A DNA stretch of 64,000 nt from the NCBI RefSeq assembly GCF_023897065.1, contig NZ_JAMHIV010000024.1, forward strand, positions 1-64,000, read 5' to 3'. The DNA is from Crossiella sp. SN42 (GTDB lineage: Bacteria > Actinomycetota > Actinomycetes > Mycobacteriales > Pseudonocardiaceae). Under the pieces are notes generated by a model that was given only the letters and a program-made list of their open reading frames with translations, did no database searches and was not told where the DNA came from. Within the stretch, counting starts at the first letter, position 1. Every line of letters begins with the position of its first letter. The position numbers and the translations under genes were made by a program. Positions 44,234 to 52,710 of this stretch are shown in pieces.

Positions 44234-44821
44234 TCAGCGGCGGAAGAACCGGGACTTCCGCGGCGGGTGCTTGATCTCCACCGAGCCGAAGCGGACCGCG
44301 CCGGTGAGAATGAAGTGCGGGTCGCCGGGCAGGTCGCCGCCGCCGACCTTGTCGGTGACCGTGCCCGCGGTCATGGCCAGCGAGTCCACGTTCACGGTGG
44401 CGCCCAGCGGCAGGATGAGCGAGGTCGCGCCGAGCGCGTTGTGCAGCTCGATGGTGACCACCGGCTCGGCGATCACCGCCTCGGTGAAGTCGAGCAGGGT
44501 GTTGCCCGCGGTGCCGCGCAGCACCACCCGGCCCGGCACGGTCCACCGGCCGCGGCGCTCCAGCGAGGACATCGCGTTGTGGCCGAGCACCAGCTCGCCG
44601 CGGGCCACCGACTCGTTGAGCACCATGCCGGGCACGTCCACCAGCACCGCGTTCAGCTCGCCCCTGGTGCGCGCGGCCAGCGCCGCCTCGGAGCGCTGGG
44701 TGAACTCGGTCAGGCTGATCCGGCCCAGGCCGGTGGCCCGTTCCAGCAGCTGTACCACGTGCATCCGCTCGGCGTCGGAGACCAGCAGTCGCCGTTGTTC
44801 CAGCGCTCCGTCCACGCTCAC
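44234..44821 (-). CDS. DUF1707 and LiaF-like C-terminal domain protein
   Basis: A 195-residue soluble protein. The N-terminal DUF1707 motif runs RLLVSDAERMHVVQLLERATGLGRISLTEFTQRSEAALAART (about 10-55). The C-terminal half (about 75-190) is a beta-rich region like the cell-wall-stress response domain of LiaF proteins. The GTG start overlaps the response-regulator stop (GTGA), so it belongs to the downstream end of the two-component operon and may modulate it. Confidence 0.8.
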   Translation of the reverse strand: MSVDGALEQRRLLVSDAERMHVVQLLERATGLGRISLTEFTQRSEAALAARTRGELNAVLVDVPGMVLNESVARGELVLGHNAMSSLERRGRWTVPGRVVLRGTAGNTLLDFTEAVIAEPVVTIELHNALGATSLILPLGATVNVDSLAMTAGTVTDKVGGGDLPGDPHFILTGAVRFGSVEIKHPPRKSRFFRR

Positions 44822-45489
44822 TCCTCGACGTCCAGGCCGTGCTCGATGGCGTAGCGGGCCAGCTCGACCCGGTTGTGCAGCTGCAGCTTGCGCAGGGTGG
44901 ACTGCACGTGGTTCTCCACCGTGCGGTGCGAGATGACCAGCCGGGTGGCGATCTGCCGCGCGGTCAGGCCCTTGGCCACCAGCCGCAGCACCTCGGTCTC
45001 CCGCTCGGTCAGCTGCGGCGCGGCCGGTTCGCCGTCCGGCGTGGTGGCCATCCGCCGGTACTCGCCGAGCACCAGCCCGGCCAGGCCGGGGGTGAACACC
45101 GCGTCCCCGGCCGCGGTCCGGCGCACCGCGTCGACCAGCTCCTCCACCGAGGCCGACTTCACCAGGTAGCCGGAGGCCCCGGCCTTGACCGCCTCCAGCA
45201 CGTCGTCGTGCTCGCCGCTGGCGGAGAGCACCAGCACCCTGGTCTCGCGCAGCTCCGCGGTGATCAGCCCGGCCGCCTGCACGCCGGAGGTCTCGCCCAT
45301 GTTCAGGTCCATCAGCACCACGTCCGGGCGCACCGCGCGCGCGATGCGCACCGCGGCGTCCCCGTCGCCTGCCGTGGCCAGTACCTCGAAACCGCGTTCG
45401 GCCAGGTCACGGGCCACGCTGTCGCGCCAGATCGGATGGTCGTCGACGACCATCACGGTCACTCTGGGCTCGTTGACGGGCTCGCTCAT
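44818..45489 (-). CDS. NarL/LuxR-family response regulator
   Basis: A 223-residue regulator with a receiver domain (VMVVDDHPIWRDSVARDL; phospho-Asp in PDVVLMDLNMGETSG; Lys in GYLVKSAS) and a LuxR-type HTH (LTERETEVLRLVAKGLTARQIATRLVISHRTVENHV, about 155-215). ATG 45489 overlaps the kinase stop. It forms a pair with the kinase immediately upstream. Confidence 0.95.
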   Translation of the reverse strand: MSEPVNEPRVTVMVVDDHPIWRDSVARDLAERGFEVLATAGDGDAAVRIARAVRPDVVLMDLNMGETSGVQAAGLITAELRETRVLVLSASGEHDDVLEAVKAGASGYLVKSASVEELVDAVRRTAAGDAVFTPGLAGLVLGEYRRMATTPDGEPAAPQLTERETEVLRLVAKGLTARQIATRLVISHRTVENHVQSTLRKLQLHNRVELARYAIEHGLDVEE

Positions 45490-46625
45490 CGCTTTCCCCC
45501 CTTGCTCGTCTGCCTCGGGATGCGGACCTCCCACTCGGTGCCCTCCCCGGCGCCGGTGTGCAGGGCGAGCGTGCCATGCAGGTCCTGCACCCGCCCCCTG
45601 ATCGACTGCGCGATGCCCATTCGTCCCTCCGCCTCGGCCTCGGTGATCCGGCCATCCGGGATGCCGGGGCCGTCGTCGCGGATGCTCACCACGACCTCCT
45701 CGCCCAGGTCCTCCACCAGCACCCAGGCCCGTGCCCGCTCACCGGCGTGTTCGTCCACATTGGACAGTGCTTCTCTGGTCAGCGCGCACAGCTCGGCCGC
45801 GGTGTGCGCGGGCAACAGCACCTGGGTGGCCGGCGCGGAGACCTGGAACCTGGGCGTGGCCAGCAGCTGGAGCTGTGGCCGCAGGTCCACCTCACCGTCC
45901 ACAGTGGACTCCGGCGGGGCGCTGGAGACCAGTGCCCGCAACGCGATCTCCTGCTCCCCGGCCAGCTCGGCCAGCTCGGTGGCCTCCCCGCCCAGCTCCC
46001 GGCCGCGCCGCCGCACCCTGGCCAGCACCTGGAGCACGCCGTCGTGGATGGAGCGGGCCAGCCGCTCCCGTTCCCTGGTCGCGGCCTCCGCCTGCAACGC
46101 CCGGTGCAGCTGTTCGGCCGAACGCCTGGCCACCGAGGAGGCCAGGCCGATGACGAAGCCGACCCCGAGCAGCAGCACGGTGTCCCGCGCGATGTCGGTG
46201 TCGAAGCGGGCCCTGATCAGCCAGCTCATCCCGGCCACCACGGCCCCGGCCAGCATGCCCGGCCCGCGCCCGTGCAGCACCGCGGCGGCCACCACGCAGC
46301 CCGGCGCCCACACCGTCACCACGGTTGGCGCCGAGGAGAGCATGTAGGCCCGGTCGTGCACGAACCAGCAGGCCAGCAGCAGGCCCGCGGTGATCAGCAC
46401 ATCGGCCACCACCACCGAGGTCCGGCGGCCGCTGTCCCTGGAGTAGCAGTAGACGGTGACCGCGGTCCAGGCCGCCATCACGCCGAAGACCACCCAGCCG
46501 AGCCACTCCCGCTCGTACTGCTCGCGGTGGACCAACACCCCGCCGAGGGCGAACAGCAGTGTGACCACGCGCAACCACACCAGCGCGCGCCACAGTGGCA
46601 TCACCGTCTCTCCCACGGGAGACAT
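45486..46625 (-). CDS. DUF5931-type membrane sensor histidine kinase (MacS-like)
   Basis: A 379-residue kinase with about five or six N-terminal helices (10-165), a dimerisation helix with the phospho-His in ERERLARSIHDGVLQVLARV, and an HATPase domain with LTREALSNVDEHA and IRDDGPGIPDG. The membrane domain resembles DUF5931, as in MacS of the Streptomyces MacRS system. The signal is unknown. It contains a GTCCACAGTGGAC palindrome at 45897-45909. Confidence 0.9.
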   Translation of the reverse strand: MSPVGETVMPLWRALVWLRVVTLLFALGGVLVHREQYEREWLGWVVFGVMAAWTAVTVYCYSRDSGRRTSVVVADVLITAGLLLACWFVHDRAYMLSSAPTVVTVWAPGCVVAAAVLHGRGPGMLAGAVVAGMSWLIRARFDTDIARDTVLLLGVGFVIGLASSVARRSAEQLHRALQAEAATRERERLARSIHDGVLQVLARVRRRGRELGGEATELAELAGEQEIALRALVSSAPPESTVDGEVDLRPQLQLLATPRFQVSAPATQVLLPAHTAAELCALTREALSNVDEHAGERARAWVLVEDLGEEVVVSIRDDGPGIPDGRITEAEAEGRMGIAQSIRGRVQDLHGTLALHTGAGEGTEWEVRIPRQTSKGGKR

Positions 46626-46703
46626 CCTGCCTCACCAACGGCATACCAATCCCCCCGCTTGGACGCAGTCCACGGCCACTATCTGTGCCACCCTTGAGCC
46701 GGG

Positions 46704-47972
46704 GTGACGGTCGGCAGGGGGCCGGCTACGCATCGCCACGGGTTTCTTGGTGTCCGCACCATGGGGGAGGCCGTCTTGCGCGACTGGCCACTGTGGACAC
46801 TGCGTGGACCGGCGCTGGTGTACTGGCTGGTGGTTGACGGTTTCGCAGTGTCCGCCGCGGTTCTGTTGATGGTGCTCGGGCATGCCCCGCGCACCGAGGA
46901 CCTACCGAAGTTCGTCATGCTCGTGGCCACCGCCGCCCTGGTGGTCATCGGCACCAGCGTGGTCGGCGCGCTGCGGGTGGAACCCCAGCGCAGCCCGTGG
47001 GCGGTGCACGTGGCCTACCTGCTCGCCGGGGTGTTCGCGCTGCCGGGCAACCTGCTGGTGGTGCTGATGCTCGGGCCCGCCCTGCACGGCGCGCTCAGCC
47101 CCCGGCACCGGCCGCACCACTGGATCTTCACCACCTCGGCCACCGTGCTGGCCACCCTGGCCGCGCGCACCGTGATCGGCTGGGCCGACCCGCGCACCGA
47201 CCTGCCCGCCATGATCGCCGCCGGGGTCACCCTGCTGGTGGTGCGGGCGATGATCGTGGCCGTCGGCCTGCGGCTGCGCACCCCGACGGCCAAGGCGGAG
47301 CACGTCTTCGGCCAGCGGCTGGACGTCACCGTCGGCGTGGTCGCGGTGTGCCTGGGCGGGCTGATGGCGATGGCCATGGCCGAGGATCCGCTGCGGCTGC
47401 TGCTGGCCGCGCCGCCACTGCTGCTGCTGGAGAGCGCGGCCCAATTGCCGCAGTGGCAGCGCTCGGCCCAGCGGGACGCCAAGACCGGCCTGGCCAACTC
47501 CGTGCACTGGGACCGGCTGGCCCGCGAGGCGCTGGACCGCGCCCGCAACCGCAAGGCCGCCGCCGCCCTGCTGCTGCTCGACCTGGACCACTTCAAACGG
47601 GTCAACGACCAGCTCGGCCACCTGGCCGGGGACGCCGCGCTGGCCGCGATCGGCAGGCTGCTGCTGGGCAGCGTGCGGCACGGCGAGCTGGTCGGCCGCT
47701 TCGGCGGCGAGGAGTTCGTGGTGCTGCTGCCGGACACCACGCCAGGCGAGGCCGAGCGGACCGCGCAGCGGGTGCGCGCCGGGGTGGCCCAGCTGCGGGT
47801 GCCCACCACCGCCACCGACGGCCGCGAGCACGAGCTCTCCGGGCTGACCGTGAGCATCGGCGTGGCCACCTCACCGCGCTACGGCTACGGCCTGCCGGAG
47901 CTGATGGTGGCCGCCGACTCCGCCCTGCTGGCCGCCAAGAGCTCCGGCCGCAACCTGGTCACCGTGGCTTAG
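46704..47972 (+). CDS. Membrane diguanylate cyclase (GGDEF)
   Basis: A 422-residue protein with about six or seven hydrophobic helices (40-250) and a C-terminal GGDEF domain (about 255-420): DAKTGLANSVHWDRL, LLLLDLDHFKRVNDQLGH and the active-site motif RFGGEEFVVLLPD. The inhibitory RxxD site position reads RHGE, so feedback by cyclic di-GMP may be weak. The start is uncertain: GTG 46704, or ATG 46761 which would give 403 residues. It overlaps the convergent permease gene by four bases. Confidence 0.88.
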   Translation: MTVGRGPATHRHGFLGVRTMGEAVLRDWPLWTLRGPALVYWLVVDGFAVSAAVLLMVLGHAPRTEDLPKFVMLVATAALVVIGTSVVGALRVEPQRSPWAVHVAYLLAGVFALPGNLLVVLMLGPALHGALSPRHRPHHWIFTTSATVLATLAARTVIGWADPRTDLPAMIAAGVTLLVVRAMIVAVGLRLRTPTAKAEHVFGQRLDVTVGVVAVCLGGLMAMAMAEDPLRLLLAAPPLLLLESAAQLPQWQRSAQRDAKTGLANSVHWDRLAREALDRARNRKAAAALLLLDLDHFKRVNDQLGHLAGDAALAAIGRLLLGSVRHGELVGRFGGEEFVVLLPDTTPGEAERTAQRVRAGVAQLRVPTTATDGREHELSGLTVSIGVATSPRYGYGLPELMVAADSALLAAKSSGRNLVTVA

Positions 47973-49141
47973 GCCGGTTCGTCGCCCTTACCGCTGGGGA
48001 TCGCGTCCGCCCGATTGGTCGGGTCCACCGAGTCCGGGTCCGGGTCGTCCTCGTTGACCAGGGAGCGGATCGCCGCGTTGAGCACCGCCAGCACCGGCAC
48101 ACCGAGCAGCGCGCCGGGGATGCCGGCCAGGGACAGGCCGCCCATGATCACCAGGATCACCGCGAGCGGGTGCAGGGAGACCGCCTTGCCCAGCAGCAGG
48201 GGCTGGAGCACGTGGCTCTCCAGCTGCATCACCGCGATCACGATGATCAGCACGATCAGCGCCTCGATCGGGCCGTTGGCCACCAGCGCCACCAGCACCG
48301 CGACCGAACCGGCCACCAGCGAACCGATGATCGGCACGAACGCGGCCAGGAAGACCAGCGCGGCCAGCGGCACCGCCAGCGGCACGCCGACGATGGCCAG
48401 GCCGATGCCGATGCCGACCGCGTCCACCACCGCCACCACCACGGTCGCCCGCACGTAGCTGACCAGCGAGGCGAAGCCGCGGCGACCGGCCACGTCCACC
48501 CGGTCGCGCACGTTGCGCGGCACCGCCTTGGTCATGAAGTGCCAGATGTTGCTGCCGTCGTGCAGGAAGAAGATCAGCGTGAACAGCAGCAGCAGGAAGC
48601 CGGTGAGCAGCTCGCCGACGCCGACCGCGGTGGTCACCGTGGTGTTCACCGCGTTGGTGGCGATGGTGGAGACGTTGCTCTTGAGCATCTCCACGAACCG
48701 GTTGAGGTACTGGTCCAGGTCCTGCTGGGTCAGCTGGAGCGGCCCGTGCACCAGCCAGTCCTTGATCTGGTCGAGGCCGACCACCACCTTGGACTGGAGC
48801 TCGGGCACGCCGTTGACGAACGCGGCCACCACCGAGACCAGCACGCCGACCACCAGCAGCAGCCCGCCCACCAGCACGATCGTGGTGGCCGCCCAGCCCG
48901 GCACCCGCCAGGACACCAGCTGCCGCACCGCGGGCGCCATCAGCGCGGCCAGCAGCAGCGCGATGCCCACCGGGATGACCAGGCCGGCGAAGTAGCCGAC
49001 CAGGAAGACCAGCACGGCCAACGCGCCGCACAGGGTGAGGAAGCGCCAGGACAGCGCCGCGCTCACCCGGAGCCCGTAGGGGACCTGTTCCACAACCTCA
49101 CGCCGGATCGGAGTCGGCGGCACCTGCCTGCGGCTGCTCAC
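47969..49141 (-). CDS. AI-2E family transporter (UPF0118)
   Basis: A 390-residue permease with about eight helices: a cytoplasmic N-terminus, hydrophobic pairs at 35-100, an external amphipathic region (about 110-170) and a C-terminal block with the family's conserved FVPIIGSLVAGSVAVLVAL, ESHVLQPLLLGKAVSLHPL and LAGIPGALLGVPVLAV. The substrate cannot be assigned; the family name reflects only one member. Confidence 0.9.
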   Translation of the reverse strand: MSSRRQVPPTPIRREVVEQVPYGLRVSAALSWRFLTLCGALAVLVFLVGYFAGLVIPVGIALLLAALMAPAVRQLVSWRVPGWAATTIVLVGGLLLVVGVLVSVVAAFVNGVPELQSKVVVGLDQIKDWLVHGPLQLTQQDLDQYLNRFVEMLKSNVSTIATNAVNTTVTTAVGVGELLTGFLLLLFTLIFFLHDGSNIWHFMTKAVPRNVRDRVDVAGRRGFASLVSYVRATVVVAVVDAVGIGIGLAIVGVPLAVPLAALVFLAAFVPIIGSLVAGSVAVLVALVANGPIEALIVLIIVIAVMQLESHVLQPLLLGKAVSLHPLAVILVIMGGLSLAGIPGALLGVPVLAVLNAAIRSLVNEDDPDPDSVDPTNRADAIPSGKGDEPA

Positions 49142-49226
49142 GCGATCACGGTAGCCGTGACCGAGTCGCCATGGGGGGAACGCGCGGGGCGTCCTGGCGG
49201 TCTATTGCCCATCGGGACTCCTCCGG

Positions 49227-51494
49227 GTGAGATCAACGGCAATGGACCCCTATCCGAAGCCGTCGGACTTCACCGAGGTCGAGCGCGCGGTCTGCCGCGC
49301 CTTCGCGGTCGGCAGGCAGCTGGTGCTCCCACTGCCCGGCAGCCCTGACACCAGGGTGCGGGCCGCGCTGCTCGCCGGCCTGCTGACCGGCCTCTACCGG
49401 CTCAAACCGGCCGGGATGCCCGCACTGCGGCTCACCGGGGCGACCATCACCGGCTGCCTCGACCTGGAGGCGCTGGACGTGCGCACCCTGATCGAGCTGA
49501 CCCGGTGCACCTTCGACACCGCGCCGGACCTGCGGATGGCCCAGCTGATCGGCCTGCGCCTGCCCGGCTGCCGGTTGCCCGGCCTCAAGGGCCGCAACCT
49601 CCAGGTGGACAGCGACCTGGTGCTGGAGGCCGGGTTCACCGCCACCGGCTGCGTGGACCTCACCGACGCCACCGTGCGCGGCACCCTGCGGCTGGCCGGT
49701 GCGGTGCTGCGCAGCCCGCAGGACCACGCGCTGCTCGGCGCCCGGCTGCGGATCAGCGGCTCGTTGCAGGCCACCGCGTTGCGCGCGACCGGCGAGGTGC
49801 GGCTGCGCGGGGCCACCGTCAGCGGCAACGTGCACCTGGGCGGCGCGCACCTGAGCAACCCGGGCGCGGACGCGCTGGAGGGCTCCGGGATCGTGGTCTC
49901 CGGCAACCTGTTCTGCGACGGCGACGGCGGCCGGTTCACCGCCAGCGGCCGGGTGGTGCTGGCCGGGGCCAGGATCGGCGGCGACGCGGTGTTCTCCGGC
50001 GCCCGCCTGCAGGCCGATGACTCCACCACCGACTCCCCGGTGCCGATCGTGCCGCACGGCCAGGCGCTGGACTCGGCCTCGCTGGTGGCCGACCGGATCA
50101 CCGTGGACGGCAACGTGCAGCTCGACGACGGCTTCACCGCCGCGGGCTCGGTGCGGCTGCCCAACGCCAGCATCGGCGGCTACCTGCGCATGGTCGGCGC
50201 CACCCTGGGCTCGGAGACCGCGCTGGCCGTGCTGGAGGCCGAGCACGAGAAGCAGCCGGTGCAGCGGTTCCCGGTGGCGCTGTTCGCCGACGGCATCGAG
50301 GTGCGCGGCGACCTGGAGGCCCGCGGCCGCGCGGTCCGGCTGGCCGACGGCCGGTTCGAGCGGCAGGGCGGGATGCGGGCCTTCGGGCAGGTCCGGCTGG
50401 TCGACGCCTACGTGCACGGCAGCGCCAGCCTGTCCGGGGTGCAGCTGCACGGGCCCGGCATCGACGTGCTCTTCGCCGACCGGCTCCGCGTCGGCGGCAC
50501 CCTGTTCCTGCGCGACCTGGCCGCCCGTGGCTCGATCCGGCTGCAGAACGCCAGCATCGGCTCCACCCTGGACTGCTCGGGGGCCAAGCTGACCGACCCG
50601 CGCCGCCGCGGCGACGGCACCATCAAGCCCTCGCTGGACGCCCGGGTGGCCTCGGTGGGCAAGGACCTGCTGTGCAGCTGGGGCATGGTGGCCGAGGGCG
50701 GGGTGCGCATCCGGCTGGTCGAGGTCGGCAAGATGGTCACCTTCACCGGCTCCGAGCTGGGCAGCGCGCCGGACGGGATCGCGCTCAACGCCTACGGCCT
50801 GACCGCGCAGCAGCTGGTGGTGCGCTTCGGCCGCAAGCCGCTGGGCCGGGTCATCCTGAACCGGGCCAAGGTGGTCACCGTCACCGACGGCGAGCTGCTC
50901 TGGCAGGCCAGCGGTGGGGTCGAGCTGGAGGACTTCTCCTACGAGGGCATCGCGGCCGACCCTGACGTGGACGTGCGCACCCGGCTGCGCTGGCTGCGCA
51001 CCGTGGTCCCGGACTACGCGCCAGGCCCCTACGAGCAGCTGGCCACCGTCTACCGGGACGGCGGGCACGAGGAACGCGCCGAGCGGGTGCTGCTGGAGAA
51101 GCAGCGCCGCCGCTACACCGAGCTGGGCGTGGCCGGGCGGCTGTGGGGCCTGCTGCAGGAGGTCACCGTGGGCTACGGCTACCGGCCGTGGCTGGCGCTG
51201 GTCTGGTTACTGGTCTTCTGGGCGGCGGGCGGCATCTGGTTCAACGAGATGTACAGCGCGAACCCGGGGCCGCAGCAGTATCCGATCGAACGCCTGGACA
51301 GCGACCAGAACCCGGTGTGGAACCCGTGGCTGCTCTCCGCGGACATGCTGCTGCCGATCGTCACCCTCGGCCAGGACAACATGTGGCGGATCACCGGGGC
51401 CTCGCAGTGGATATCCGTGGTGCTCACCGCGGTGGGCTGGATTCTGGCCTCGACCGCGGCGGCCGGCGCGACCCGCGTTTTGAAACGAAACTGA
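49227..51494 (+). CDS. Large beta-repeat protein with C-terminal membrane helices
   Basis: A 755-residue protein. From about residue 45 to 560 it is made of short beta-type repeats with the pattern of right-handed beta-helices or bactofilin-like folds (GCLDLEAL, GTLRLAGAVL, GSLQATALRA, GNVHLGGAHL, GDAVFSGARL, GGYLRMVGATL). The C-terminal ~140 residues hold an alpha-helical linker and two transmembrane helices (LALVWLLVFWAAGGIWF; WISVVLTAVGWILAST). Relatives in Streptomyces are sometimes named membrane-associated oxidoreductase without evidence; no catalytic motif is visible. The start could be ATG 49242 instead of GTG 49227. Confidence 0.75.
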   Translation: MRSTAMDPYPKPSDFTEVERAVCRAFAVGRQLVLPLPGSPDTRVRAALLAGLLTGLYRLKPAGMPALRLTGATITGCLDLEALDVRTLIELTRCTFDTAPDLRMAQLIGLRLPGCRLPGLKGRNLQVDSDLVLEAGFTATGCVDLTDATVRGTLRLAGAVLRSPQDHALLGARLRISGSLQATALRATGEVRLRGATVSGNVHLGGAHLSNPGADALEGSGIVVSGNLFCDGDGGRFTASGRVVLAGARIGGDAVFSGARLQADDSTTDSPVPIVPHGQALDSASLVADRITVDGNVQLDDGFTAAGSVRLPNASIGGYLRMVGATLGSETALAVLEAEHEKQPVQRFPVALFADGIEVRGDLEARGRAVRLADGRFERQGGMRAFGQVRLVDAYVHGSASLSGVQLHGPGIDVLFADRLRVGGTLFLRDLAARGSIRLQNASIGSTLDCSGAKLTDPRRRGDGTIKPSLDARVASVGKDLLCSWGMVAEGGVRIRLVEVGKMVTFTGSELGSAPDGIALNAYGLTAQQLVVRFGRKPLGRVILNRAKVVTVTDGELLWQASGGVELEDFSYEGIAADPDVDVRTRLRWLRTVVPDYAPGPYEQLATVYRDGGHEERAERVLLEKQRRRYTELGVAGRLWGLLQEVTVGYGYRPWLALVWLLVFWAAGGIWFNEMYSANPGPQQYPIERLDSDQNPVWNPWLLSADMLLPIVTLGQDNMWRITGASQWISVVLTAVGWILASTAAAGATRVLKRN

Positions 51495-51613
51495 GTCACC
51501 TTGAGCCGATTAACTCGATAGTGGGTATTCGGCCGCAGAGTTTGCGGGCGGCCTTCTCGGTCTGACATCTTTTGCGTTGTCCAGCTCAAGATTCTCCAGA
51601 CGGAGGCGTGCAC

Positions 51614-52462
51614 GTGCCGGGTACGGACCAGAATGTCGCGGGGGGTGGCCGAGCGCGTCGGCTGCTGTCCCGGGCGCTCCTGGTCTCCGGTGGCGCGCTG
51701 GTCGGCTGGCTGGTCGCGGCGGGTTCGGCGAACGCGGCCGAGCTGCTCCCGGCCCCCCAGGCGACCGAGCCGGTGCGGACAGTCGCGCAGGTCCTGAGCG
51801 GCTCGGCCGAGCAGGCCACCGGCCTGGTCGGCGAGGTCGGCCACACCGCGGACGAGGGCGTTCGCAGGGCGATCAGCGAGGCAACCTCGGTGATCAGCCA
51901 GCCCGCGATCCGCAGGGTCAAGGCCGAGAACCCGATCGAAGACGCCGTGCACAACGTGGCCAAGCTGTTCGAGCAGGCCCCCGTGCTCAGCGAGGTGACC
52001 GAGGCGGTCACCAGCAACACCGGGCAGTCCGCCCGGATGTACGCCAGGGACGCCGCCTACTTCGATGGCGCCCCCGTCGCCGACGCCGAGTCCGCGAAGG
52101 TGGAACCGGCGGCGACGGCTCCGGCGAGTCAGCCCGATCGCCACCACCCCTCACCCGCGCCGAGTACGGCGCCGGTGCAGAAGCCCGGCCAGGTCGAGGA
52201 CGCGCCCCGGCAGCAGCCGCAGCCTGTCCAGCCTGGCCTTCCACTTCTCCCGCTGGTCCCGTTGCCGATGCCGGTGCCGACCAGCAATCCCGGTTCCTGT
52301 TCGTGCGGACACGACGGAACCGACGCGGCGCTGGTCGCCCTCGGCGGCAGCCTGCCGATGCACTCCTCGATGAACAACGCGCACGGCCTGCCGGTGGACT
52401 CCGCCGCGGCCGACTGCGTGCTCGCCGGGCAGGCCAAGCAGCCCGGCATCACTCCTGACTGA
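51614..52462 (+). CDS. Secreted protein of unknown function
   Basis: A 282-residue exported protein. The signal region RARRLLSRALLVSGGALVGW has twin-Arg-like character and ends near AGSANA. The mature part has an amphipathic helical segment (about 50-130) and a long Pro/Gln/Ala-rich linker. The C-terminal domain contains SCSCGHDG and one later Cys (ADCVLAG). No known family was recognised. The GTG at 51614 has GGAGG at seven bases. It ends at a strong terminator 249 bases before the giant repeat protein and runs in the same direction. Confidence 0.68.
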   Translation: MPGTDQNVAGGGRARRLLSRALLVSGGALVGWLVAAGSANAAELLPAPQATEPVRTVAQVLSGSAEQATGLVGEVGHTADEGVRRAISEATSVISQPAIRRVKAENPIEDAVHNVAKLFEQAPVLSEVTEAVTSNTGQSARMYARDAAYFDGAPVADAESAKVEPAATAPASQPDRHHPSPAPSTAPVQKPGQVEDAPRQQPQPVQPGLPLLPLVPLPMPVPTSNPGSCSCGHDGTDAALVALGGSLPMHSSMNNAHGLPVDSAAADCVLAGQAKQPGITPD

Positions 52463-52464
52463 CC

Positions 52465-52521
52465 ACCCCGGCGCGATAAGCGACCTCTCCTCCTGAGGTC
52501 GGCGCGCTGGCCGGGGTTTTT
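52465..52521 (+). terminator. Intrinsic terminator before the giant repeat gene
   Basis: ACCCCGGC pairs with GCCGGGGT, with an inner GCGC and GACCTC/GAGGTC stem, followed by a T-run (TTTTTC). It isolates the next gene's transcript. Confidence 0.85.
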
Positions 52522-52710
52522 CTCTCGGCGCTCCGCTCGCCGTTCTCGTAGGTCGCAGAAATCGCGCCATTCCGGTGCACGTCAGTTTTATTCGGCGTGC
52601 CGGAAATACCCCATAGACCCGGGTGGCCGATTGCCCCGACGTGAATTCACGTCCGGCCATCCGACCCCATTCCCCCTCCCGCCAGGGGGAACAACAAAAG
52701 GAGATCCACA

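Noticed and set aside
49227-51494. Oxidoreductase function for the large beta-repeat protein
   Set aside because: No nucleotide- or flavin-binding motif is visible; such database names appear unsupported.
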